Assembly: GCF_034351645.1 (NCBI RefSeq)
Contig: NZ_CP133782.1
Span: 191,001-255,000 of the forward strand
Reading direction: 5' to 3'
From: Pseudomonas sp. DC1.2
GTDB taxonomy: Bacteria; Pseudomonadota; Gammaproteobacteria; Pseudomonadales; Pseudomonadaceae
DNA length: 64,000 nucleotides
A program made the translations under genes and the position numbers. A model generated the notes under the pieces. The model ran no database searches. It had not been told where the DNA came from and saw nothing but the letters and a program-made list of their open reading frames with translations. Position 1 is the first letter of the stretch. The number at the start of each line of letters is the position of its first letter. This document shows positions 7,571-15,144 of the stretch, piece after piece.

Positions 7571-7962
7571 GAGGTAATGCCCTCTAAAGTGGGCTGACTA
7601 TTGTTGTGTACCTGGCTGCCGATCCGGCGCCATATGCCGGCTATATTCCTGCACCTGAGCATAGTTGTCGCGGGTTTAGTAGCGAATTGATTCCGCAGCC
7701 GATGGCTGGAGGCTTACACAGGATCGGGTTTTTTGCGGATGGCGGGGTGATTGGGGTCAAAAAAAATGCCTGGGCAGGGGATGTTTTGGCATTTTTTTGG
7801 GCGGTGGTGCTCACGGAATTACCGGACTCTTCCTTAATGGTCTCGGAAGACTCTCGGAAAAGGTTGCGTCCGGGCTGATGGTTGTTATCTGAGGCAGTGG
7901 CTGAAAAACTGCTGTTGGTAACGGATTTCTGTGAACGACAGTCTTGCCTGATCTCAAGCGCC
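7571..7962. other. Intergenic stretch without a convincing gene
   Basis: About 390 bp between the LysR gene and the IS remnant. Short open frames are present on both strands, but none has a believable ribosome binding site or recognisable product. The only clear structure is the hairpin at 7759-7798. Confidence 0.5.
7759..7798. terminator. Bidirectional terminator-like hairpin
   Basis: AAAAAAAATGCC and GGCATTTTTTT form an inverted repeat with a loop of about 17 bases. The A and T tracts on both sides could end transcription in either direction. Confidence 0.5.
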
Positions 7963-8070
7963 ATCTGAAGCAGATGGCATGCGCCGACGCCGAGCACGCT
8001 GGAAAACGCAAGCGAACCCGTAAGGAGCGTTTCCTATCGAGATGGATCAGGTCGTACCCTGGAAGGGCCT
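7963..8070 (+). pseudogene. IS5-family transposase remnant (N-terminal fragment)
   Basis: The stretch encodes KQMACADAEHAGKRKRTRKE and then, in another frame, DQVVPWKGL. Together these match the N-terminus of IS5-type transposases, which read KQMTFADAEYAGKRKQTRKE followed by EMDQVVPWKGL. A single base appears lost near 8034, which shifts the frame. Homology stops after the GL pair, so only about 35 codons remain. No terminal inverted repeats were identified with confidence. This marks an old insertion and deletion at the edge of the accessory region. Confidence 0.75.
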
Positions 8071-8218
8071 GGGGCGTGAGAGAAACACTGCACAACAAGC
8101 TACTGTATTTGCCCTGTCGAACCTTTGGAGGGTGCGAAAACGGCTGGTTGCCAGGGCGGAGAGCCCTGCGCGCATCGCTGAGACTCCCCCATCACCTCTG
8201 CAAAGCCTTAGCGCCCGC

Positions 8219-8633
8219 TCATAACTGATGTCGAGCCGCATAAAGGCAGATCATTTCCATGGCCAGCGCCGCTGCCGCCAGTGCCGTGATCTCGGCATGG
8301 TCATAGGCGGGCGCCACCTCAACCACGTCCATTCCTATCACGTTGATTCCGCGTAGCCCGCGCAAAATCTCAAAAGCATGGAAAGTGGACAAACCACCGC
8401 ATACCGGGGTGCCTGTGCCGGGAGCAAACGCTGGGTCCAGGCAATCGATATCAAATGTCAGATACACCGGGTGGTCACCGACTCGCTCACGAATAATGCG
8501 TGCAATATCGTGTGCATTACTTGTGTTGGCTTGCCGCGCATCCACCACCTGAAATCCCATCAGATCATCGTTGGTCATGCGCTGACCGATCTGAATCGAC
8601 CTGGACGGATCTACCAAACCTTCCAAGGCATCC
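8219..8633 (-). pseudogene. Agmatinase/ureohydrolase C-terminal fragment
   Basis: The C-terminal 135 or so residues of an arginase/agmatinase-family enzyme. From [17 protein letters not shown] to the stop codon it carries the manganese-binding [18 protein letters not shown] motif and the EVAPAYD segment. The N-terminal half, with its own metal ligands, is absent. Homology breaks near 8633, exactly where an alcohol dehydrogenase fragment on the other strand begins. The frame stays open to 8773, but the upstream part is antisense to the dehydrogenase fragment and not ureohydrolase-like. The protein would be inactive. Precise substrate class (agmatine or guanidinobutyrate) cannot be told. Confidence 0.8.
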
Positions 8634-8876
8634 GGGCGTATCGCACAGATCGGTTTTCTGAGCTGGCAGACTGTTGAACTTAATCTGATGCCACTCATCT
8701 TTCGCCAGACGACCATTCGCGGTATTACCGTGGCGCCGCGCTCATCGTTCGAACGGATGAATGCATTCCTCAACGAACATAAGATTCGTCCTGTGATCGA
8801 TAAGGTGTATCCATTCGAGGAAGCACGAGAAGCTTACGAAGGTACATTTGGAAAGGTAGTAATCAAAATCTCTTGA
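8631..8876 (+). pseudogene. Zinc-less MDR oxidoreductase C-terminal fragment
   Basis: The last 80 or so codons of a medium-chain dehydrogenase/quinone oxidoreductase. The frame reads GRIAQIGFL, then [43 protein letters not shown] and GKVVIKIS before the stop codon. The catalytic and most of the cofactor-binding parts are missing. It begins at the same point where the opposite-strand agmatinase fragment ends, so the junction near 8630 is a rearrangement breakpoint joining two unrelated genes. Confidence 0.75.
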
Positions 8877-8969
8877 TACCGTCAACGAGGGAGAGCGCTT
8901 CTGGTTAAGTCGCTTGTTGCGTTTAAAGCAAGGTCGCGGTAGGGACGGCAGTTACCTGCCGCCCCCCGT

Positions 8970-9004
8970 CCAGATCCGTACGTGCGGAACTACCGCATAC
9001 GGCT
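8970..9004 (-). ncRNA. Group II intron domain V
   Basis: On the minus strand GAGCCGTATGCGG and CCGCACGTACGGATC pair into the short conserved hairpin with its two-base bulge that forms the ribozyme active site. Confidence 0.85.
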
Positions 9005-10786
9005 CCTGCCTTGGGTACGTGACGCGAAGCGATCCTCAGGGTAAGGATGTGCATTTCTGGGTCTTGGTACGTAGAGGTCGGCAAGGCGTCCGTAGCGTGA
9101 CCATTGAAGCCGATGACGCTGGCTGCGACGTTTGAGGGCTTGCCGCCATAGACGGCATACCGCCAGACGAAAACCACCAAGACGTATCAGGTTTCCCGGC
9201 ACCGCGTGGTAGTTGAAGTACCCAGTGACCACTCGGTTAAGCCACTGACCCACGACTCGAACAGGCTCGTGACGTCGGCGCTTCAGCTCATCCCGAATAG
9301 CCAGCAGCGTCGCACGCATTCGCTTCTTGACCGTCAGTCGCAGTATTTGAAAGCCACCACTTCTGTTGGTACTACAACAGTGCGTGAAGCCCAGGAAATC
9401 AAACGTCTCCGGTTTACCCAAGCCTCGCTTCCTACGATTTCTCGCAGCAAAACGACCAAACTCAATCAGCCGTGTTTTCGAGGCGTTGAGGGATAAACCG
9501 AACCCGGCCAAGCGTTTCTGCAACTGCACCAAAAACTGCTGAGCCTGCCATTGCGTCCTGAAACCCACCACGCTGTCGTCCGCGTAGCGCACAACGATCA
9601 TATCGCCACGGGCATGCCGCTGGCGCCACTGCCTTGCCCATAAATCCAGCACGTAGTGAAGATAGATATTTGCCAGTAACGGCGATATCACTGCGCCTTG
9701 GGGAGTCCCCTTGGTCGCAGCCACCCTACGGCCATTCTCCATAACACCCGCCTGAAGCCATTTGCAGATAAGCCCGAGCAGGCGCCGGTCTGCAATCCGG
9801 TGTCCTAGAAACATCAGCATCCATTCATGGTCGATCTCGTCAAAGAACGACGTGATATCCGCATCCAATATCCAGTTCACCTTCTGGCCCTTCAGCGCGA
9901 CCGTCAACGCATCCAGCGCATCGTGCTGGCTGCGCCCCGGCCGAAACCCATACGAGAAACCTAGAAAGTCCTCTTCATAGATCGCATTCAGAACGGTAAC
10001 AACCGCCTGTTGTACGATCTTGTCCTCCAAAGAGGCAATGCCCAACGGGCGCTGCCTGCCATCGGCTTTGGGAATGTACACCCGCCGCGATGGCGTTGCC
10101 CGATAGGCTCCACTGTGGAGCCTTGCGTGCAAATCGGTCACCCGCTGGAGAAGACCCTCCTCATATTCTCGCCACGACATACCGTCCACGCCCACCGCCG
10201 CATCGCGGCGCAAGGCATAGAAGCTTTGCGCCAATAACTGCGGTGTGATGTGGTGCAGCAATGCCGTGAACTGCATGCCCTTGTTCCTTCGGGCTGCTTC
10301 ACGTACACCTTCAAGTCCCATCGACGCGCAACTGGCCCGGCTCAGTGTCCGGGGCGCGGGGGGCCTGTCGGTGTTTCCCTTGGCTACGTCCCTTTCCTCC
10401 ACTATCTCCGCCGGGCTAGGCCCTTTGTTCGATGGCTTCTCAGGTACTACGGACGTATCCGACTTCTCAGCGGCGTGGGCAGCAGGGTTGCGGCTTTTGG
10501 CCTTTCCTGCTCCGCCCGGTGCTTGCGCACCGGGCACCGCTGAGATCTCCCAGTTTCTGTGCGAAGGACTTCCCGACGTGCACAGGGTCTCCGACCGCGC
10601 GGGATCAGAGCATGACAGGCGTCTAACGCCATGCTCCGTATTGCCTTCTGCTTCGCATAACAGCATCGGCATCCCGGATTCCTGATTACGCGGCTCAATG
10701 GCTGGCCCATCGGTTTCCCCTGTCAACGCTTCACCCTGCACCTCGCGGTGCAACATGCATGACTCGGGGTCTGGTTGATTCGCCAT
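8990..10786 (-). CDS. ltrA: Group II intron reverse transcriptase/maturase
   Basis: The intron-encoded protein that splices and mobilises the intron. The reverse transcriptase blocks are intact: RRVYIPKADGRQRPLGIASL, the LDADITSFFDEIDH block, GTPQGAVISPLLANIYLHY, and the catalytic YADD in MIVVRYADDSVVGF. The maturase/thumb region follows (FDFLGFTHC, RHEPVRVVGQWLNRVVTGYF). I see no HNH endonuclease domain. The open frame begins at 10786, only 57 bases from the intron 5' end, so its first 155 or so codons run through ribozyme domains and are probably not all translated. An ATG at 10321 (MGLEGVREAARRNKG) is the most conservative start and keeps every conserved block. The protein terminates within domain V. 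Confidence 0.88.
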   Translation of the reverse strand: MANQPDPESCMLHREVQGEALTGETDGPAIEPRNQESGMPMLLCEAEGNTEHGVRRLSCSDPARSETLCTSGSPSHRNWEISAVPGAQAPGGAGKAKSRNPAAHAAEKSDTSVVPEKPSNKGPSPAEIVEERDVAKGNTDRPPAPRTLSRASCASMGLEGVREAARRNKGMQFTALLHHITPQLLAQSFYALRRDAAVGVDGMSWREYEEGLLQRVTDLHARLHSGAYRATPSRRVYIPKADGRQRPLGIASLEDKIVQQAVVTVLNAIYEEDFLGFSYGFRPGRSQHDALDALTVALKGQKVNWILDADITSFFDEIDHEWMLMFLGHRIADRRLLGLICKWLQAGVMENGRRVAATKGTPQGAVISPLLANIYLHYVLDLWARQWRQRHARGDMIVVRYADDSVVGFRTQWQAQQFLVQLQKRLAGFGLSLNASKTRLIEFGRFAARNRRKRGLGKPETFDFLGFTHCCSTNRSGGFQILRLTVKKRMRATLLAIRDELKRRRHEPVRVVGQWLNRVVTGYFNYHAVPGNLIRLGGFRLAVCRLWRQALKRRSQRHRLQWSRYGRLADLYVPRPRNAHPYPEDRFASRTQGRSRMR

Positions 10787-10897
10787 TTCTTACCAGTATC
10801 GAACTTTCATCGACTATCCTCCGCCAGCTTTGACTGGCGCACTATGCGTCCGGCCAAGTCATCTACCCAACCCCGCAAAGCCAAGACATGGTATGCA

Positions 10898-10946
10898 CGA
10901 TTGCAGCCCCTCACGACAGGCAGCAATCGGCCCATCGCGGTCAATC
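10898..10946 (-). repeat. Pseudomonas intergenic repeat, isolated copy
   Basis: Read on the minus strand, GGGCCGATTGCTGCCTGTCG and GGGGCTGCAATCG match the repeat units at 11704-11801. Confidence 0.5.
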
Positions 10947-11020
10947 GATCTGAGGCGATGAGCTGGATGGCTTATACCAGTGAACTCTGGAGGCGACTAG
11001 ATTAGACGAGATGATTTCTA

Positions 11021-11488
11021 TCATTTAATGGGGGGTGTTTCGGGAGCGGGCATGTCGAGTATTGATCGAATAAATGTGTCATCAGACCCGCCTTGGAGGG
11101 CATATATGTACCAACTGCCTAAAACTTTTCTATAGCCCACATGCAGGCCTATGACTTCGCCATCATCTCGTTCAATTAGATAGTTTCTATCCTCGAATAC
11201 TCCGGCTCGTTTAACACTTGGGCTGATGTGAACTTTGTACACGGAGTGCCCATCCAGCCAAGCAAGGTAGGCCTCTTGGCTTTTGGTTATTATCGTGGTT
11301 TCGTTTTTTTGCCACTTGTCGAAGTGACCGATAAACGCCTTGTCCCAGCAGTTGTTCTCAAAACGCGTCTCTATGCATTTTACATAGCTGCTTTCCAAGG
11401 AATCTATGTTTGCTATCCGTGAGTTGGCGTAGGCCGTGGAGGTGGTTCCCAGCGCCATCGCAATGACCAAAATAAGGTTTTGCTTCAT
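11021..11488 (-). CDS. Small secreted protein of unknown function
   Basis: I do not recognise this family. The ATG at 11488 has an AAGGAG ribosome binding site and starts a classic signal peptide (MKQNLILVIAMALGTTSTA, cleavage after AYA), giving a mature periplasmic protein of about 133 residues. Two cysteines (in VKCIE and NNCWD) may form a disulfide. Further motifs are IIERDDGEVIGLHVGYRK-like strands and a C-terminal ALQGGSDDTFIRSILDMP. The base composition is clearly lower in GC than the flanks, which suggests horizontal origin. Upstream, frames extend to 11602 without support. It lies in the accessory region between the intron and the DinB-like gene. Confidence 0.7.
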   Translation of the reverse strand: MKQNLILVIAMALGTTSTAYANSRIANIDSLESSYVKCIETRFENNCWDKAFIGHFDKWQKNETTIITKSQEAYLAWLDGHSVYKVHISPSVKRAGVFEDRNYLIERDDGEVIGLHVGYRKVLGSWYIYALQGGSDDTFIRSILDMPAPETPPIK

Positions 11489-11703
11489 GTGTTGTTGCTC
11501 CTTGCCCCAAAGCTCAATATGAAAAACCATCATCCAATGATAACCCCTCTCCGAGTCAGAGATATCTGGGCCATCCGGCTCAGACACCAGCTCGCAGAGC
11601 AATCAGAAGTCTGCCAGGGTGGAGGTCATGAGCCTGCCTTTGAGAGAAATTGGATGGCTAGTAATTTCGCACGCTCGGGAGATAGATGAATAGCGAAATT
11701 GAA

Positions 11704-11801
11704 GGACCGCTTCTGGCCGATAGCTACCTGCCGCGAAGGGCTGCAATCGACCCATAGCTGCCTGTCGTCTAGGGCTCCAGTCGACCCAAAGCAGCCGGTC
11801 A
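11704..11801 (+). repeat. Tandem imperfect repeat array (about 36-bp units)
   Basis: Successive units of the type GGCCGATAGCTACCTGCCGC...GGGCTGCAATCGACCCATAGCTGCC recur with a period near 36 bp, the last one truncated. The same element recurs at 10898-10946 and partly at 12546-12570. It resembles an intergenic repeat type scattered in Pseudomonas genomes. Non-coding. Confidence 0.6.
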
Positions 11802-11900
11802 CGTGTCTACGAAATCAGGGGCGATTCAAAAAAGCTTGCTCTAGAATGGCCCCCCAGATGGGCGTGGATCGCTTGTCAAGTATTCACTCAAAGGATGAGC

Positions 11901-12446
11901 ATGATGGGCCGCACCAACCATATCTGCCTGATGGCGATCTATAACGATTGGATGAACGCAAAGATTTATGAGGCGGCCAGAAGTCTGACAGATGAAGAGC
12001 TGTCAGTGGACAGGAAAGCATTCTTTGGCTCTATTCTCGGGACGTTGAACCACCTGGTGGCCGGGGACACTATCTGGCTAAAGCGATTTGCCAAGCACCC
12101 AGCGAATCACTTGGCTTTGGAGCCTATTCGACAACTCCCTGCTCCCCAAAACCTCGACCCGTTACGGCTTTCAAATATCCGAGAACTTTCGGCGCATCGA
12201 GTTTGGCTCGATCAGGTAATTGTCGAGTGGTCTCGCTCCATTAAAGAGTCGGACTTGGATTACACACTCAACTACACGAGCATGAAAGGAGCCCCCGCTG
12301 ACAAGAGCTTTTATGGCTTGGTCATGCATTTCTTCAACCACCAGACTCATCACCGAGGACAAGTCACTACTTTGCTTTCACAAGGTGGTGTCGACGTAGG
12401 CGATACTGATCTGGTCGTACTGATTCCTTCCGAGTCCCGCACATAA
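11901..12446 (+). CDS. DinB-family putative metal-dependent protein
   Basis: A 181-residue four-helix-bundle protein of the DinB/DUF664 superfamily, whose members use three histidines to bind a metal; several are thiol transferases. The ligand histidines fit: one in GTLNHLVAGD and two in FFNHQTHHRGQ near the C-terminus. YNDWMNAKIY is the usual first helix. The start is taken at 11901 because AAGG at 11891-11894 is well spaced; ATG at 11895 is possible. Upstream is a repeat array and downstream an intergenic stretch, so it is monocistronic. Biochemical role unknown. Confidence 0.85.
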   Translation: MMGRTNHICLMAIYNDWMNAKIYEAARSLTDEELSVDRKAFFGSILGTLNHLVAGDTIWLKRFAKHPANHLALEPIRQLPAPQNLDPLRLSNIRELSAHRVWLDQVIVEWSRSIKESDLDYTLNYTSMKGAPADKSFYGLVMHFFNHQTHHRGQVTTLLSQGGVDVGDTDLVVLIPSESRT

Positions 12447-12778
12447 TCCAAAAAACAGCTAGACCGGGCTTTTCACATCATGCCGGGTCGGTAAAGCAGC
12501 GTCTGTGCGCTGAACGGACTCAAGGATGATTGCCTCATTCGTCACCGACCGCTTCTGGCCGTTTTCTGACCTTCGTTTAGTGGTTGAACTGCCAGGATTT
12601 TCCTAGGCGATGAGTGAGCAATTGCATGGTTAGCAAATAGTAATAGCGCGTCGATTCAGTGTGCTGGTTTAGGTGGCGATTCAAAAACTACGCAAGGTGT
12701 TTTCTCTGCCAAGTCCATGGATTGTCCCGTTGCCAGCGATCAGTGATTGCTGCTTGTATGGCCTTCGCCTGACGCAGG
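12447..12778. other. Intergenic stretch with a repeat fragment
   Basis: About 330 bp with no convincing gene. It includes a short match (12546-12570, ACCGCTTCTGGCCGTTTTCTG) to the repeat at 11704. The following sequence runs into the duplicated spike fragment. Confidence 0.5.
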
Positions 12779-13036
12779 TGGCGACATGCAGGAGAAAATC
12801 CAAGGTCTGCGCAAGAGCATGGCTGGGATCAGTCAGCGGCTGGAAGCACCGAAGACCTGGCTGGGATCGAGCGGGGTGAACGTGTTGAAAGTGGTGTGTG
12901 ACATGCTCGACCTGCTCGACCAGATGAACACCCAACTGGCTGGACACAAGCATGGCCCAACACCGCCGCCGGAGAGTTCATCGGCAATGCCGCCGGCGCG
13001 CTGTTGCTGACTGGGAAATTAAAACCCATCACTGGA
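12779..13036 (+). pseudogene. Duplicated C-terminal fragment of phage tail-spike protein
   Basis: A second, truncated copy of the 3' part of the spike gene at 15117-16088. It encodes GDMQEKIQGLRKSMAG, KTWLGSSGVNVLKVVCDM and NTQLAGHKHGPTPPPE, matching the intact copy nearly residue for residue. Relative to it, 10 bp are missing near 12979: the intact copy has CCGCCGGACACCGCCGGA, where one of two short direct repeats has been lost here. This shifts the frame before the C-terminus. No start codon or upstream domain remains. Confidence 0.8.
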
Positions 13037-13043
13037 TAGCAAA

Positions 13044-13063
13044 AGCCCGTCAAATGGCGGACT
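13044..13063. other. Decayed hairpin of the duplicated module
   Basis: AGCCCGTC-AAAT-GGCGGACT is a decayed version of the perfect hairpin at 16093-16112, with two stem mismatches. Confidence 0.5.
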
Positions 13064-13077
13064 AAACATGCAGTGGC

Positions 13078-13731
13078 TTACCAGCTCCCGTAGGGTATGC
13101 CGTACTTTTCAACATAGCGTTTGGAGGATTCCTCCAATGGGAAATAACTTCCGCCAGAGAGTCCAAGATCAGGCCCCTTGGGCTCTATTTCGACCTGTGT
13201 ATGTACGACTTTGACTGCTCGTCGACACTCATCCAGTGCCCAAACTTGGACAATACCGCCGGGAGCTAGCCCTAGCCGTACAGACGCGCGCTTCGCAAGG
13301 AAAGCAGCCTCAGGAACACTTGAGCATTCTTTGGTCAGTGCATCGCGCATGACCTGCCGTGCATTTTCCGGTATCTCGATCCAGCCTTGGTAGGTTTGTG
13401 GCTCGACCAGCGATTGCCAGCGAACATAGATACGTACCGGAAGTTTTGCATCAATCACATGTCTTTCATTACCTCCTCCAGTCACCAGCCAGCCACTAGC
13501 TGCCTGAGTGCCGTTTTTCCTTCCTCCGGAAGAGCTGCTTCCAATCCTACGGTACAGGTTCCCATCGACATCGACCGTGGCGCTATCCTCAACCCAGCTA
13601 TCCATCGCGTAAGGTGTGACAAAACCCAACGCCCACGGGCCGGCGTCCGGGTCCGAACGTCCCCAGGCCTGGCCCGATGCTTGGCAACCGCCGAGCAACA
13701 ATGCCCCCAACAAGATCCATAGTGTTCGCAC
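13078..13731 (-). CDS. Lipoprotein, orphan Tle1-type immunity candidate (copy A)
   Basis: A 217-residue lipoprotein with a signal peptide ending in the lipobox LLGGC (MRTLWILLGALLLGGC). It is a full-length, gap-free paralogue of the gene at 16127-16780. The conserved parts are the N-terminus, the DPDAGPWALGFVTPY segment, the YQGWIEIPE segment, GLAPGGIVQVW and the C-terminal YGIPYGSW. The divergent part is the middle (about residues 65-90 and 125-150). DUF2931-like lipoproteins of this kind lie beside Tle lipase effectors and are thought to neutralise them in the periplasm. Only the last 60 codons of an effector lie upstream here, so this is an orphan immunity gene kept after partial duplication. 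Function inferred. Confidence 0.8.
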   Translation of the reverse strand: MRTLWILLGALLLGGCQASGQAWGRSDPDAGPWALGFVTPYAMDSWVEDSATVDVDGNLYRRIGSSSSGGRKNGTQAASGWLVTGGGNERHVIDAKLPVRIYVRWQSLVEPQTYQGWIEIPENARQVMRDALTKECSSVPEAAFLAKRASVRLGLAPGGIVQVWALDECRRAVKVVHTQVEIEPKGPDLGLSGGSYFPLEESSKRYVEKYGIPYGSW

Positions 13732-13742
13732 GTTCGTGACTC

Positions 13743-13924
13743 CTAGTCGGGTACATGGGGATGCTGCACGCGGATCCCGTCCGTGGTGGGGGCATTAAAA
13801 TAGAGTAATCCCGCACTGGTGCGCGGAATTGAGCCTTGCAGAATCGTCGGAGGATTCCAGTTGGCCGAGGTGTGAATATACCTCAGCTTGAGAAGGCGCT
13901 CTTCGGCAGGCGTCGTGCTGTAGT
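13743..13924 (-). pseudogene. C-terminal fragment of PAAR-Tle1 effector
   Basis: The last 60 or so residues of a lipase effector, from DYSTTPAEERLLKLRYIHTS through NWNPPT to TTDGIRVQHPHVPD. They align with the C-terminus of the full effector at 16792-18630 with few changes. Homology ends at 13924, where a baseplate J fragment on the other strand begins. It is a relic of the duplicated module and encodes no catalytic residue. Confidence 0.8.
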
Positions 13925-14505
13925 CAACGTCGAGCGCAAGGGCGCCACCAAAGCCCAGGGCAAATTGCTCTTTACCCGGGCGACACCGGACGGCGCGATG
14001 GAGCTGAAACAAGGCATTGTGGTGCAGTCGGCCGCGATCAACGGCAACGTCTACCAACTGACCACCACGGCGGCCGTCACCTTTCACCAAGGGCAGTTGC
14101 AACTCAAAGTGCCGGTGGAGGCTGAGAACGCCGGTAGCGGCTACAACCTGGCCCCGGGGTATTACGCGATCTTGCCTGAGCCGGTGCCCGGCATTGTCCA
14201 GGTAACCAACCTGGACGGCTGGCTGGAATCACCGGGTGCAGATCCGGAGCCCAACGACCAGCTACGTCTGCGCGTGCGCAACCAGTTCTCGGCGGTCAAC
14301 CAGTGGCACACCGACGCGGTGTATCGCGCCATGATTTCCGCCTTCCCAGGCGTGCGGCCCGATGGCGTGTACTTTGAACACGGCGCGCCACGTGGTCCAG
14401 GTAGCGCGAACGCCTATGTGCTGTTTGATGCCGGTGTGCCGGCGGCCAGTTACCTGGGGAAAATCAACGCGCACATTCGTGACCAGGGCAATCATGGCCA
14501 CGGCG
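13922..14505 (+). pseudogene. Baseplate J-like tail protein, internal fragment
   Basis: The frame encodes a central part of a phage baseplate J/gp47-type protein: RATPDGAMELKQGIVVQ, the AENAGSGYNLAPG segment, LEPGADPEPNDQLRLRVRNQF-like text, WHTDAVYRAMISAFPGVRPD and INAHIRDQGNHGHGD. Both ends are lost. The 5' side is cut at the effector-fragment junction. The 3' side breaks after GHGD, where the frame of the next tail gene takes over. It belongs to a decayed contractile-tail module of Mu-like or tailocin type. Confidence 0.75.
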
Positions 14506-15144
14506 ATGGACGCCACCAGCCCGGGCCGTGCGACGTTCACCATCCAGTCACCGGCGCCGGTCAAAGGTCTGGTGACGCTGGATATCGGCTACAACGAAGG
14601 CACGCTGCAACGGCACTTCATTGGCTATGTCGAGCGCTGCACGCAGGCGAATGCGGTGGAACAGGTGCTGTTCTGTCGCGAGCTGGCCGCAATCCTGGCC
14701 AAGCCGCTGCCGTTGAACCTGCGTCATGTGGATCTGCGCGCCGTGCTGGGCCAGATCAGCGACCTGACGGGTTTGCGCTTTCGCGTTCCTGACCAGCCTT
14801 ACTCCAGTGTCAAAGCGCCGTATTTCTACAGCCTGGCCGCCGGCTACCAGGCCATGGACAGCCTGGCGCGGGTATTCAGCATTCCCGACTTCACTTGGCA
14901 CCAGCTCGGCGACGGCGAAGTGTTTGCCGGTAGTTGGGCTGACAGTTTTTTCGGCGCACGGTCGCCGCTACAAATCCCCCCGGAGTTGTTCGACGGCTAC
15001 CAGGGCAACCAGAGCGCGATGGTCGCGGCCCTTCCTGGGCTACGACCAGGTGCAACAATCAACCAAGGCGAGCGGATCACCAGTGTGACCCTGGCCAACG
15101 ACCAGATGGCCATCCGATGGAAGACGCAATCCGCCGCGCTGTAG
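14494..15144 (+). pseudogene. Tail hub-like protein, N-terminally truncated
   Basis: An open frame of about 216 codons encoding a phage tail protein with [60 protein letters not shown] and a C-terminal QMAIRWKTQSAAL. It precedes the spike gene and overlaps it by 28 bp, a position that fits a hub/gp44-like component. The usual N-terminal part is missing because the frame joins the baseplate J remnant near 14505. An ATG at 14494 could still be used, but with no clear ribosome binding site. Exact function is uncertain. Confidence 0.6.

Larger units (their letters stand above)
8939..10843 (-). mobile_element. Group II intron, near full length
   Basis: The minus strand starts with GTGCGCC at 10843, a GTGYG-type 5' end. 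It encodes a reverse transcriptase/maturase and ends with a recognisable domain V (8970-9004: GAGCCGTATGCGG, loop, CCGCACGTACGG) and a domain VI stem ending in CCCTAC at 8939. Total length is about 1.9 kb. The IEP stop codon lies inside domain V, a feature of some bacterial intron classes. No gene is obviously interrupted: the flanks are a degraded region. Boundaries are good to a few bases. Confidence 0.85.

Noticed and set aside
8638..8773. N-terminal extension of the 8219-8773 minus-strand frame as part of an agmatinase
   Set aside because: The extension is antisense to a recognisable MDR dehydrogenase fragment and has no ureohydrolase similarity; the frame is open by chance.
10844..11005. 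Plus-strand frame ending LWRRLD as a gene interrupted by the intron
   Set aside because: Joining the flanks across the intron gives no recognisable protein, and part of the stretch is an intergenic repeat.
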